Shown: positions 14,070-24,734 of the stretch, one piece after another
Layout of the letters: the number at the start of each line of letters is the position of its first letter
How positions within the stretch are numbered: the first letter of the stretch is position 1
Assembly: GCA_944470555.2 (NCBI GenBank)
Contig: OX104130.1
Coordinates: 73,971,160 to 74,035,159, forward strand
Reading direction: 5' to 3'
From: Heterobilharzia americana
Lineage: Eukaryota > Platyhelminthes > Trematoda > Strigeidida > Schistosomatidae
Length of the DNA: 64,000 nucleotides
Notes under the pieces: generated by a model
Databases searched by the model: none
The model's input: the letters and a program-made list of their open reading frames with translations, nothing else
Told to the model about the DNA's origin: nothing
Program-made: the position numbers and the translations under genes

Positions 14070-15110
14070 GTTGAAGGATATTGAGTGAAGTGGTGGAATG
14101 CATCAACTACTTCAGTTACTTTGGAGATTGCATCAACCCAGACAAGCTGTTTCCTGACGGCATCTCATTTCGAATACAAAAGGCCCCTTTCGGCATTTGG
14201 CAAATTACATCATCTCTGGTACCGACTGGCAAGATATCCGCCTATATGTTAGAGGACGAGTATACTGCTCTGCAACTCGTTGTGTCTTGCCATACGGCTG
14301 TGAGACATGACAGTTGAAAGTAGAAGAAATGAAGCGGTTATAGCGTTTCAACCACAGGTGTCTTCGTAACATCTCTCGAGTTTCTTGGGATCCCTCTGTG
14401 AGCAATGCTGAGATTAGGCGAACGGTACAAGGTGAGACACGCAAGTCAATTGACGAGGTTGTGAACCTTCATCAGCTGAGGTGACTTGGATATGTAGTGC
14501 ACACGCTGAACCACTGCCTATCTTATTGTATCACATCACGGGAGGCTGAACTAGGTGTTCAAACGAAGACATGGCACCGGTCCCTGACTGTTTATCTGAG
14601 CCATGTGAGGGAGGAGGTGTATATTATCTAGCTGGGGTCTTTGAGAAGACAGGTATCAGTGGTTGGGGATTCTTAGTGACATGGCTGTAAATTGGTCACA
14701 ATGACACAGATCTATTCACTCCATAAAGTCTTCTATAGCTTCATAAGTTTCACTGATGACCATCTTCAAATTCGTTCTCTTTGCATACAGCTATTGTTAC
14801 TATGATATCACTCTTTTTCGATCCACTCATTCTTTGGATTGTCTTGTGAAGTGTAATAACTTGTGGCAACTTATGCACTTATGTATGAGGTTCTGTCTTG
14901 CTTTTACCTGCCTCTCTATCAAACTTCCTTTTTCTATATTACTCACACTTTAATTACCCAACTATTTCATCATTAAGTTATCATACTCTTAACTTTAGTA
15001 CATGTATAAATGAATTTACTTCAACAATATCGTATTTTTCTTATTTTGTCCTTTTTCAAACATTTTCTCTAAACAATAAGTTTGTTTATTTATACATGGG
15101 ATAAATAAGA
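14070..15110 (+). pseudogene. RTE-2 LINE 3' fragment
   Basis: Matches the C-terminal part of the family at 23575: EVVECINYFSYFGDCINPD at the start of the segment, ISFRIQKAPFGI near 14160, then AEIRRTVQGE and HQLR near 14410-14480. It ends in a 3' UTR like that at 1800-2000. The frame is broken by several stops. Confidence 0.7.
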
Positions 15111-15770
15111 ATGTGTCAAAGTGATATTCTAGCTATTAGAGAAGTCGACTGATTATCGATGTTTCCTTTTTAAGAAAGTTCACTTAATGTATCCGAAGTG
15201 AAGAAGAATCGAGATTGAAAATGGAAGGTATCCTTAGTTGTAGCAACATTCGAAACGAAACCCTGCATGTAATAGGTGTGGTACTGTAGTGATGCATCAT
15301 GGTAGTGGGCTGAGTAACCCTGAGGTTGTGTGTATGTGTGTGTGTGGATTGTATTTCACTGTGTATAAGTGATGACAACAAAGCCACAATTTCATATTAC
15401 ATTATTCATTTCATATAACACAGAGTGCTACATTAAACAATACACCGTCTCACTGTGTGCTATACATTAAACAAGCAAATCTAATATGGAACTGTACTCT
15501 ACCATTATGCCCAAGTTCTATTCATACATTGAAGAAGGGATAAGACAATGAAGAGATGGATCAGACTAAATCCTCTCTCTCTCTCTCACCCATAACAGTT
15601 TGGGAATGGTAGCCAAAAACCTACTTTTTAGCCTCTTTGACAAGGCCCACACTTACTTGAAAACAGCTATAATTTGACGATAATTATTTTTGTGATTTAG
15701 AGTGAACTATCACCTTTGACGGAACTAGCAGTTGAATCCAGGATCTGACCATATTCCAACTTATCATCTA
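15110..15770. other. Intergenic, no gene seen
   Basis: No recognised coding or repeat signature apart from short GT and CT runs near 15333 and 15573. Confidence 0.45.
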
Positions 15771-15774
15771 ATGT

Positions 15775-16080
15775 CTAATTAGCGCATATTATTCGGATTC
15801 TCGTGAAGAACAAATGAATAAGGTACCTTTTTCGACACAGTGGTAGCCAACTTTGCAAATGAGTATATAGTTCATTTCAAGTTGACTTCCTATAGATTGA
15901 CCTTTTTAAGGAGCTAACAGATCTCCTCTTCATCCAGATGTCAACCATATGAAATTCTGAGATGTTCTCAACTTCCATCGTGAAACTGATTGAGAGATGA
16001 CTCTCACTGAATTTAAGGATAATGGTATGAAGACCGATTTTCTCATCGCAGATGATGAAAATATCACTCATTTACATTCT
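15775..16080 (-). pseudogene. Penelope-like element RT fragment
   Basis: Minus-strand translation gives MSDIFIICDEKIGLHTIILK, then LKRSIYRKST, then YTHLQSWLPLCRKR. This is the PLE pattern after the palm motif (YVDDTFI..., RxxxYRKPT, YTHxxSF.P...KR). The catalytic DD has become SD, and stops follow. It is a short relic with no flanking PLE parts. Confidence 0.7.
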
Positions 16081-16513
16081 GTATAAATGGAACTGATCAG
16101 TCATTAGACATTGTATAGTATTTCCTAAATTATCCATCAAGTAAATCTGTTGGAAGTCGGCTCAGTGGTGACCGCGTAGCTACTCCATCTTTCTGTCGAT
16201 CAAATTCGTTATTGAACTTGAACTACGAATTAAAACTGCATCATCGAAGTAATTGTTTTCGATAATTAATTGGTGTACTGCTCTCTGCATCATTACTTTC
16301 GATGTATTTACACATATTTTCATACGCTGGACGGATGAAAAGACTCTAGAAGATTTGGATTTCGACAATGATGATTTATGTCTAATGTCGCACAAACTCG
16401 AAGATCTACAGGCGAAAAACAACAAGTTGGCAGGAGAGGCGTGGAGAGGCAGCGAAGACAAGACTTCCTTCAGGTAAACGTAGAGAAGACAGAGGTAATG
16501 AAGATACCCTACC

Positions 16514-16573
<60 letters not shown>
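16514..16573. repeat. (TAA)n microsatellite
   Basis: Mirror of 8153-8215, at the same codon-repeat site after KIP. Confidence 0.95.
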
Positions 16574-16575
<2 letters not shown>

Positions 16576-16765
16576 CAGCAAGCACCAATTATCATCAACG
16601 GGAGAAATCTAAAGCAAGTCGTCTCTTTCACCTACTACATAGACACCATCGTCTCAGCTACAGGCATCGACACAGATGAGGATGTGAAAGCCAGGATCAG
16701 AACAGCAAGTAATATAGGCATTTCTTCATTCATCTGAAATAATCAGTGTGGAGATCTACTCCACA

Positions 16766-17031
16766 CCACTACACTACACTACACTACACTACACTACACT
16801 ACACTACACTACACTACACTACACTACACTACACTACACTACACTACACTACACTACACTACACTACACTACACTACACTACACTACACTACACTACACT
16901 ACACTACACTACACTACACTGCACTACACTACACTACACTACACCACACTAACTACACTACACTACACTACACTACACTACAATACACTACAATACAATA
17001 CAGTACAACACAATACACTACACTACACTGT
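16766..17031. repeat. (CACTA)n pentanucleotide array
   Basis: About 265 bp of tandem CACTA with a few variant units (CAATA, CACCA), in the same RTE-1 position as 7711-7960. Confidence 0.95.
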
Positions 17032-17625
17032 ACCCAGCATAACGCGTGAACAATATCTCGATTTTCAACACTAATGTCAGTCAAGTCACTGCTTTTACGT
17101 GATGGTTGAGAGACTTGGCGCCTTACGAAAAGCATTCCCAACAAACTACAGACATACATCACATCAACAGCTGCCGCCTACGCTCGCTCACTCGATACTG
17201 AAGATCAGATCAGATCAGATGAGATCAGATGACCAGAATAATGAGAGTAAGCAGAAGGAACTCTGGTTGGGTGGGTGGCTGGCTTCCGTCGAACCAACCA
17301 AGAACCTATGACTCAACAAATATGCACTGGAAGTAAGTGGAGATGGATTGGATTGGATTGGATTGGGCATACACTGAGAAGGCCAATTGGAGACATCACG
17401 TGACAGGCCAGGTCAGGTGAGGTCAGGTCGTCGAGTGGAACCCGTATTGGGAAGCGACGAGTTGGGCGTTGGAGGTGAGGGTGAGTGTGACATTGAGGAG
17501 ATGGTGTGATTAAGAAATGAGAGGTTGTGGGTAGTGGTGGAGTGAGGTTGAAAAGATTGTAGAGAATAGAGTGGAGTGGAGACGTGCTACTGAATTGGTA
17601 TGTTCTACTAGGAACTTGAGGGACA

Positions 17626-17628
<3 letters not shown>

Positions 17629-17687
<59 letters not shown>

Positions 17688-17697
17688 TAATAATAAT
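17629..17697. repeat. (TAA)n LINE tail
   Basis: Simple-repeat 3' tail typical of RTE elements, directly after the end of the decayed RTE-1 frame. Confidence 0.9.
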
Positions 17698-17699
17698 AC

Positions 17700-18960
17700 A
17701 GTTTTTGCATCATTTCACTCTAGAACATTCCTTTTTGGTGACCTAGTGTTGACCTATTGGGCAATAATGAACTAATCTGTTTGTTTGTTACCACCATAAA
17801 TATAATTGTGCAGCAGCTGGAAATGAGTCTTGAATAAGAAAATTGTTCTCGTTGAATCAGTTTGTGTAACTGCCTTCCAATGACTGAAAAAAGTCGCTTA
17901 TATTGGTCGTGACTCATCAAAATATCACAACAACCTTAGATTTAGAATACCTAGAAAATGTTGAAGAGAAGATAGATGATTCACGTAGCGGTGACTGCTT
18001 ACGAAGAGTTTTCGCTTAAATTCACAGTAATTGCTTTCATCATTCACTTCATACCTCCCTTGCTTATTTGAATGTTGTGTCCGTAATCAGTTGACCAGTA
18101 AAAACAAGCTCAGTTCTGAAATTGACAGTCAACCAGTGGCACGTGACCTTCAGCAGCCCATCAGGTAGTCTTATTTACGACATCAGGATCAGATAAGAGA
18201 CTATTATAGCCAACCTAGCAATTGCTGAACTAATCAGTTAGGTCCCTCTATTTCGTCTAAAAAGGTAGCTATGGACAAAATCGAAAAGCCCAATTGGTTA
18301 CTTTAGTGGTGGCCAGGGTGTAGACCAATCACGCCATTAATACTGTTTGAAATCTACCCGGTGTGACTAGGATATTGTCAAGATTGGTTGGAGTACAGAT
18401 TTCAGGCTATATCATATTAGTAGCTTGAGGTGAAATTCAGTACATCCACTGGTTGGCATAGTAGTAACCTCCGTGAAAATGACACCAGGTGATGCGCTTT
18501 TGAATCTTTATTACAGTATTAGTTGCTTACCTCAACGTTACAATCCACCTTATTGATAGTATCACTTCTTGTTTATAGATACTTGTAACCTCCCGTTGCT
18601 ATACTGGATCGAATTAATCGACCTATGTTGTCAGATGGGCTCTTAAACAGTTGCCTCGATGGTCCCTGATGTTGTTTTCTGCTTGATGATTTAGGAGTGC
18701 AACCCAAGCAGTATCGATACATCCACATAGCAGTCCATCTGATAACAGAGGTCCAGCCATTCTACCCAGTATATCAATGGCAGACTACAAGCATCAAGTA
18801 ATAACAAGATACATTATCAGCGGCAACATTTGGTCATAATGTACTTGGCAACAAGGGTTGATTAATTCGCTCTAGACATTAAAATAAGCGAAAATTTTAG
18901 TCTGCATGAAAAATGGTTAAGGTTTATCCACCACATATTTGAAAAAGGTCATCCATTCCT
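17700..18960. other. Intergenic, no gene seen
   Basis: Apart from the MITE-like repeat at 18240, I find nothing recognisable. A stretch near 18570-18660 (AACCTCCCGTTGC, then TCGAATTAATCGACC) weakly resembles the Smalpha head at 19165-19260. Confidence 0.4.
18240..18325. repeat. MITE-like repeat, copy 2
   Basis: AATCAGTTAGGTCCCTC on the left and AGCCCAATTGGTTACTTTAG on the right are imperfect inverted ends around a short centre. Confidence 0.45.
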
Positions 18961-18964
18961 AGTA

Positions 18965-19260
18965 ATGATAGATAGTGGCTAGCAGTGGAATCCAGGATGC
19001 GCACTTCGTCCTATTTGCGGCTCGTCAGCTGGACGTACCTTCCTCCCAGTGAGTGGTGTTATTCCCATAGGGATTCGAATTGGGGACCGACTGCTACAAA
19101 CACCAGAGCACTATCCAAACACCACCGAGCCACAATAGCTACTTCTTGTGTGACGAGTATAGTTTTGATATTACTACTTGTTTTATACCGCCGTTGATTA
19201 GACCGAATTGATCAGTCTCGATTGGTATATGGGTTCCTGTGCGGATGCCTCGGTGTTACC
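18965..19260 (-). repeat. Smalpha-type repeat
   Basis: Minus-strand order: a head with ATACCAATCGAGACTGATCA, a B-box-like ATTCGAATCCC (about 19083-19073), then a hammerhead-type region, then CTGGATTCCACTGCTAGCC. This order (RNA polymerase III boxes plus hammerhead) is what is known for the schistosome Smalpha satellite/SINE family. Partial relatives are at 19980, 25260 and 42470. Confidence 0.7.
18990..19034 (-). ncRNA. Hammerhead ribozyme motif (Smalpha type), damaged
   Basis: Stem I GTCCAG/CTGGAT (one GU pair), core CTGACGA, poor stem II, then GAAG where GAAA is expected, a self-complementary TGCGCA as a minimal stem III, and ATC at the cleavage site. The fourth base of GAAA is G, giving a GU pair at 15.1-16.1, so activity should be low or absent. 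Confidence 0.6.
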
Positions 19261-19544
19261 TGTGTTATTCATTCCTGTTATAAATTCTTTGAAACTTTTC
19301 TGATTATTTGTTGACCTTATGAGTCATGTTGACCATAATTTTATGGGCGTGACCATGTTGAGTTTGTTTTTTTGTTGAAAATACATTAAGGCGAAAAATC
19401 GAAGCAGCTAAAAAACATACTATGATTATTTCTTCTTTTTATTGAGTTTTCAAGGTCGTTCCCCTTATTGTAAAGTGGACGCTACCAGCTAATGACCGCT
19501 AAGTAAAGGTATTTTTTCAAGCAGAACTTGTTGCTTTCAAATTG

Positions 19545-19850
19545 CTATTCATCACAGACTGAAGTCAGTTGGAGAACAGATAAAAGTCTGTAAGTAAAGG
19601 ACAACTGTTTTGTCCTAGTGTGAGACTCCTCAGCAGTGGTCACCCACAACCACTCCCCACCAGGGATCGAACCCAGGGCCTTTTGGTCTCACAGGGAGAA
19701 AGTTACTCTGGTTCAGCCCCTAGTGCATCATGGATATGCACTTCTGAGGGGTCACACATTAGGACGAAACAGCTGTCCAGTGTCCTGAGGTCTTCAGTGG
19801 TTCTGAAACTGACGTCAGTCGATGATGATTACCAACCTGAAATCACTAAT
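19545..19850. repeat. Type A SINE, inverted pair
   Basis: Minus-strand copy at 19545-19735 (tail ATTCATCACAGACTGAAGTC, hammerhead with AAAA for GAAA), joined to a headless plus-strand copy at 19735-19850 (GCACTTCTGAGGGGTC, TTAGGACGAAACAGCTG, TCCAGTG). Tails face outward: TTTCAAATTGCTATTCATC at the left end, GATGATTACCAACCTGAAA at the right. Confidence 0.7.
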
Positions 19851-19979
19851 ATCCCCACAAATCTTCAAATAGAATTTGTTGTTTTATATAAATCCTAGTT
19901 AAGATCTGACCAGATAAGTTCATAAATGTTGGGTACCGAGCCAAAAGTTGACATTTAACATGCATTATTTCAGTTCGCT

Positions 19980-20130
19980 TAGATGTTATTACTTGAGGTT
20001 TCCCGTCAGTGATTGGGCCGAACTGATCGACAATAGTTGGCATATGGGCTTCTGTGCGGAAGCCTGGATATTACACTCAATTTCAATTTTGATATTATTG
20101 ATGGGTAGTGGCTAGCAAGAAAATAGTGTC
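19980..20130 (-). repeat. Smalpha-type repeat, partial
   Basis: Contains GAACTGATCGACAATAGTTG and TATGGGCTTCTGTGCGGAAG, as at 19200-19245, followed by GGGTAGTGGCTAGCA, which matches the start of the repeat at 18972. The hammerhead is missing. Confidence 0.55.
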
Positions 20131-20344
20131 CCATTGGGCCTCCAACCATCACAGGGTGTTTTTCTCGAACACGCTGAGATTAATACAAATATAACTTTAC
20201 CGAAAAGATAAAGTTTGGAATTGTACTGTCTTTTAGTGAGTACATCACAGAAACTCCCCATTTTACATGTATGTGTTTGTGTGTACACTCAGCTCACTAA
20301 TGTAACACTTTAATCCATTGTTGCATGTAGCCCTGGACTAACTC

Positions 20345-20475
20345 TAAAGGTCATCCTAGAAACTACTGAAATAACCAATCAGGTTTCTTTATTGAATGAA
20401 AACATTATATGTCCGACGATATGGAGGGATTTGATCGGTTATTTCAGTGGTTGTTCGAATGGAGTTTATAGTTAC
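20345..20475. repeat. MITE-like repeat, copy 3
   Basis: Inverted ends: TACTGAAATAACCAATCAGG at the left and GATCGGTTATTTCAGTGG at the right pair over about 17 bases. It is non-coding and roughly 130 bp long. Confidence 0.6.
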
Positions 20476-20639
20476 CGGTAGCCCTGCCTGGTCTCAAATG
20501 TAACTAATGTAGGCTAAACTTTCCTTTAGAAAAGAATTTGATTAGGGAGTAACTGAAAGTCATTCCTTCCGTATATACTGGCAGCAAAATGAATAGTGAT
20601 CAATAAGCTGACAAGAAAAGTTTTAATAGCTTCTTCATT

Positions 20640-21360
20640 TGATGGCCTTACCAACAGCACCACTGAATTTCACTACGATCCTGATGCCAATTAGACTTCC
20701 GGTGCTTGGTTCAGGCGTTACGAAGACTACTTCAAAGTGGATTTTGCTGGCCATGATGGAAGGTACGTCTCCTACTTTGAAAGCTTGGTTCACCTGAGCT
20801 AGACCAATACTGCAACGTGATTTCGTCGCAGAACCCACGTGATTGAACTTTCAACAGCACAGTCCAAACACTGAATGACACGTCTGCAGAATATCAACGA
20901 CTGGGAAGCCTGCAGGGTGATACGAGTTTAGCCCAATCCTGACGGGCCAGGGTGGTTCTGAAGTACATGCAGTTCGCAAGACATCTCATTTCGCTGCATC
21001 ATCCTCTGGCCACACATCCCTGGGTCTTATCTCGCCTGTTCATCGGCCCAGTAACTCATGCGATACCAACCAACTCTCGAAGAAGACACCGCCATCGCCT
21101 TGCTGGCATTTAGTCAAATCTTGTCCACCTAAACAACATCGATACCGGGACTGCAGTGCTGCGGGCTATAAGGACGGTTTTTGCCGCCAACACATACAAT
21201 GTTGTGTACAAAGGTCATCCTCCATATATCTCCACAGATCATCATTCTCGATCCGTAGATAAATCTCTTGGCTTAACAGCTGGTTTTCATGCTCGTCCAG
21301 CTACCCGCCGGAAGAATATCGAGAAGACTACTGATCTCTCTTCATCGGTCAGATAAATGC
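20640..21360 (+). pseudogene. LTR-retrotransposon gag-like relic
   Basis: Early translation gives FHYDPDAN then GAWFRRYEDYFKVDFAGHDG, which resembles the start of a Gypsy-type Gag domain. About 430 nt further on, RYRDCSAAGYKDGFCRQH looks like a CCHC zinc knuckle in which the first Cys and the His are both Tyr. Frames are broken, no protease or RT follows, and no LTRs were seen. The Gypsy assignment is tentative. Confidence 0.45.
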
Positions 21361-21534
21361 AAAAAAGACGGCGACACAGCCTGACTCCAAATCACATTCT
21401 TTTGAAGAGTGAGGTGAATGGGGATAGAGAGAAAAGACCAGTCTGGGGAGAGACTAATCAAAGTTTACTTCATGTTATCCATTCTATAGTTATATAGACA
21501 GACGGTGGATCAGCCAATCGATATTATTATTGAA

Positions 21535-21850
21535 GTTGTTATTCATCGTAGACTGACATCAGTTGGAGGAACAAAGGAAACCTGGGAGCACTGGAAAGCT
21601 GTTTCGTCCTAGTATGGGACTCCTCAGAAGTGCGCACCCACGACCACGCCAAGGATCGAACCTGCGACCTTCAGGTTCCGTGGCCAGCACGTTACCATTT
21701 AGTTACTGGGTCAGAATCCAATCGTCCATATTTCCAACTTGTGTTAGCTCACTATATAGCGCAGCCGCCACCCAATGTCATCGTTGAGTAACTGTCCTCA
21801 CCACCATCAGGCTTTGCCCCCACCGGTCACGACTTGTCATTGGAACTTCG
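21535..21850 (-). repeat. Type A SINE, left arm of a foldback pair
   Basis: Near-identical inverted partner of 22030-22345. Minus-strand order: head, A-box-like run, B-box GGTTCGATCC, hammerhead (21633-21588), tail. Confidence 0.85.
21588..21633 (-). ncRNA. Hammerhead ribozyme motif, type A, intact core
   Basis: GCACT/AGTGC stem I, core CTGAGGA, stem II GTCC/GGAC with a CATACTA loop, GAAA, CAGCTT as a near-palindromic stem III, TC cleavage site. All invariant core bases are present. Weak points are a T-C mismatch where stem I meets the core and the imperfect stem III. Short stem III hammerheads often act as dimers. Confidence 0.65.
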
Positions 21851-21944
21851 GAGTACCTATCAATGCTAGTCACCAATCAGCACCAGTCCAATTGAATTTT
21901 GAGGGAGTTATGGGGATTTGGAAATATTTCAAGTTGTTATTCAT

Positions 21945-22005
21945 CGTAGACTAATATCAGTTGGAGGAATAAAGGAAACCTTGGAGTACTGGACAGCTGT
22001 TTCGT
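21945..22005 (-). repeat. Type A SINE 3' fragment between the two arms
   Basis: Tail plus half a hammerhead (TACTGGACAGCTGTTTCGTCC), lying between the two inverted SINEs at 21535 and 22030. Confidence 0.75.
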
Positions 22006-22029
22006 CCTAGTATTCCCTAAGCTCCAATG

Positions 22030-22345
22030 AGAAATCGTGACCAGTGGGGGCAAAGCCTGATGGTGGTGAGGACAGTTACTCAACGATGACATTGGGTGGC
22101 GGCTGCGCTATATAGTGAGCTAACACAAGTTAGAAATATGGACGATTGGATCTTGACACAGTGGTTCAATGGTAACGTGCTGGCCACGGAACCTGAAGGT
22201 CGCGGGTTCGACCCCTGGCGTGGTCGTGGGTGCGCACTTCTGAGGAGTCCCATACTAGGACGAAACAGCTTTCCAGTGCTCCCAGGTTTCCTTTGTTCCT
22301 CCAACTGATGTCAGTCTACGATGAATAACAACTTGAAATATTTCC
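22030..22345 (+). repeat. Type A SINE, right arm of a foldback pair
   Basis: Plus-strand order: GTGACCAGTGGGG head, A-box-like CAGTGGTTCAATGGTAACG, B-box GGGTTCGACCCC, hammerhead (22234-22279), then GATGTCAGTCTACGATGAAT and a TTGAAATATTTCC end. The best-preserved copy of the family here. Confidence 0.85.
22234..22279 (+). ncRNA. Hammerhead ribozyme motif, type A, intact core
   Basis: GCACT (22234-22238), CTGAGGA (22240-22246), GTCC/GGAC stem II, GAAA (22262-22265), CAGCTT, TC (22272-22273), AGTGC (22275-22279). Cleavage would fall after 22273. All canonical catalytic bases are present. Confidence 0.65.
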
Positions 22346-22409
22346 AAATCCCCAAAACTCCCTCGAAATTATTATTTTAAACAGCAAACTATCTGCATAT
22401 TACAAGTTT

Positions 22410-22475
22410 TTATTCATCGTAGACTGACATCAGTTGGAGGGACAAAGGAAACCTGGGTGCACTGGACAGCTGTAT
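22410..22475 (-). repeat. Type A SINE 3' fragment
   Basis: Starts TTTTTATTCATCGTAGACTG and stops inside the hammerhead after CTGGACAGCTGT. Its sequence is close to 21535-21605. Confidence 0.75.
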
Positions 22476-22479
22476 ATTA

Positions 22480-23060
22480 GATATTTTCTTGTTCTGAATA
22501 TTTTCTTTTGCTTTTCGTTTTCGGTCTTTCGATTCGACTCTACTACACCCTATCGTGTCTTTTCCATTAATTAGTCGGGTCGGGAATCAACTAGGTATTT
22601 GTTGGACGTTGGTGGCTGACACTCGATATCTGTACATCGTTGGCGGTCATAGCACATAGCAGTTCTCAAATTATAACATTTTTAAGTGCTGTACACGTCA
22701 GCCTTGAAGTAAGAGCCAACTTGTAGATGGTTAAATTCGGTTAAATATCGTCAGTTCTTATACGAGGAAGCTGATTTCCCCAATTATTTTCAATTATGCT
22801 GAGAATAAGGAAGAATGATGTTCATTTCATATTAGTCATAGGCAGACAGACAAAATCTACATGGAATCTGGCACACAAGTTGCCACACTTTATAGTAGCA
22901 TGCAAAGAACAGGTGGGTAGAAGAAGACCCATATCAATGTAGACAAAGATGTTTTGGAGGAGAAACAAATTTAAAAATGAAGGTTTTCTCTAAAATATTC
23001 TTCTCTTCATAACTGACATGAAAAGACGTAATCCAACTTACCAAGCATAATACATTTTCA
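22480..23060. other. Intergenic, no gene seen
   Basis: A T-rich start, then sequence with no recognisable motif. Confidence 0.4.
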
Positions 23061-23061
23061 A

Positions 23062-23345
23062 GGTAGGATTCATCAAGGACTGACATTGGTTGGAGAACCA
23101 TTGAAAACCTGGGAGTACTGGACAGCTGTTTTGCCCTAAGTTCGGACTTCACAGCAGTACCTAACCAGGGATGAAACTCAGGACCGTCAGGTTTCACAGC
23201 GAACACAATAACCAATCAGCCTCTGGGTCAGAGTTCAATGGTCCACAACTTCCTACTTCATGATATAGTTCGACTATTTGACAAAGTCTTCAGTTGGTAT
23301 CAGCTTCACTTTAGACTCATTATCCATCCAGATCAACCTAGGACC
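23062..23345 (-). repeat. Type A tRNA-head/hammerhead SINE
   Basis: Tail ATTCATCAAGGACTGACATT, hammerhead block at 23115-23160, then GATGAAACTCAGGACC (B-box region) and AATCAGCCTCTGGG (A-box region), all in minus-strand order. Confidence 0.75.
23115..23160 (-). ncRNA. Hammerhead-like motif with compensated stem I
   Basis: Stem I is GTACTG/CAGTAC, a perfect six pairs, where other copies have GCACT/AGTGC: both sides changed together. The core itself is decayed (CTGTGAA and AAAA), so this copy should not cleave. Confidence 0.5.
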
Positions 23346-23360
23346 AGGCATTACTACTTA

Positions 23361-23545
23361 ACAGTTCGAGTTGCCACACCTCATATCAGTACATCAAGTA
23401 AAAAGGCAATGAGATGCAAGGTGAAGGTAAGAGAATGCAGTCAAAAGAAATATAAAGTACGAGAAGAGAGAAAGGAAGAATGAGAAAGTGGGGAGTGTCG
23501 GTAATAGCGTCGTTAAGATGAGGATAATGTGTGTATACATCTGCA
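23361..23545. repeat. Unclassified dispersed repeat
   Basis: Shares a long stretch with 63815-64000 in the same orientation, including CATCAAGTAAAAA, AGTCRAAAGAAATATAAA and AAGATGAGGATAA. No coding content. Confidence 0.65.
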
Positions 23546-23574
23546 CCACTCACATCGGTTCTGAGCCATATCAC

Positions 23575-24720
23575 CTAGAGTCTCCAACCACTGGTTCCTC
23601 TTGTCCCGTGGACCCCAACCACCTAGTCTGCATCGCCCGACATGGCTGAAACCAATAGTCAAAGTCTTCAGCATTGGTGCCATGTTGTAGGCTGGCCACC
23701 TTGGGCCTGTTTCCAGCCTAGGCCTACTTCGGCCAACATTGTGTGATGAGGCAATCGGTGACTAGGTATACGTAGTACGTGTCCCAACCATCTCAATCGA
23801 TGACGGTTCATAACCTCGTCAACTGACTTACCTCTTCTCCCTAAAACTTTACACCTAACTTCCGCATTACTCATGTGGTGACACCACGAAGGCAACAGTG
23901 CTCAAACACTTGAAGCCTTCTCATATTTTCCACTTTCCTTGGCCATGTTTCACAGCCATACAGTAAAACAGAGAGGACTGCTGTGCAGTACACGCGACCC
24001 TTAATAGACAAACGGATATCATGGGGGCGCCATTGGTGGCGCAAATTGGCAAAAGCCAATCGAGCCTTTTGTATCCGTGCAGAGATCTCATCGGCAACTA
24101 ACCCACCAGGGTTGATCCTACTTCCCATGTAAGTGAAGTGGTCAACACACTTAACCACTTCACTTTCTATTGTCAGCTGCGGTGGTGCACCGCTGAAGAC
24201 CAATCCTGGAGCAATAATTTGTATTTGGGTGGTGAAAATCGCATCCCAAACATTCTCAAATTCCCACTCAAAGTGTTCAGAAGACTCTGCATCTTGTCAG
24301 TGTCTTCACCTAACAGGACTATGTCATGTCATCTGCATATTGTAGGTCTAATGAAAATTCTCCCCTGATTAGATCAACGTCTGTGTAATCAGGCGACGAC
24401 AGTGAAACCTCCATAAGAATATCTATGATAAAATTGAATAGGAATGGAGATAGTGAGCAGTCTTGACGAACACCACTCGATGAGTACAGCTCACCTGACA
24501 TCTCACCATAGGCTCTAACATGCCCACAAGTGTTCAAGTATAGAGCTTTCAATAAGGTAATGTACTTACTCGGCGCGTCTTTCAGTGAGCGACATTGCCA
24601 TAAGACTTCTTGATCAACGGAGTCGAGTGGCACCTTCAGGTAGAGAAATACGGCCAGTGTTGGGCGCCAGTAAGCGTGTCTGTGTTCTAAAACTTGGCGC
24701 AGTGTGAATACTTGGTTGAT
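23575..24720 (-). pseudogene. RTE-2 LINE fragment, RT region to C-terminus
   Basis: Best-preserved RTE-2 copy here. The minus strand carries GCINQVFTLRQVLEHRHAYW, VPLDSVDQEVLWQ (palm motif A, KAAFD changed to KVPLD), SSGVRQDCSLSPFLFNFIID, LDLQYADD (the catalytic YADD box near 24330), then KCVDHFTYMGSRINPGG, DEISARIQKARLAFANLRH, SVLLYGCETWP and LRWLGHVLRIP. At least two frame breaks (near 24200-24320 and 23880) split it. The endonuclease half is missing. Confidence 0.85.
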
Positions 24721-24734
24721 ACATCCGCGGCCAG

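Larger units (their letters stand above)
16335..17283 (-). repeat. Right arm of the distant inverted repeat
   Basis: Partner of 7456-8394. Homology stops at GGTGGCTGGCT on the 3' side and at ATGAAAAGACTCTAG on the 5' side. Confidence 0.85.
16325..17697 (+). pseudogene. RTE-1 LINE copy, 5'-truncated and chimeric
   Basis: Starts near the RT FADD region (DEKTLEDLDFDNDDLCLMSH) and runs to a TAA-repeat tail (17629-17697). The first 950 bp are almost identical, inverted, to 7456-8394. After about 17283 it instead matches the subfamily at 26500 and 31600 (GGATTGGATTGG run, CAGGTCAGGTGAGGTCAGG). That switch suggests recombination or gene conversion between two sources. It has no usable reading frame. 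Confidence 0.85.
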
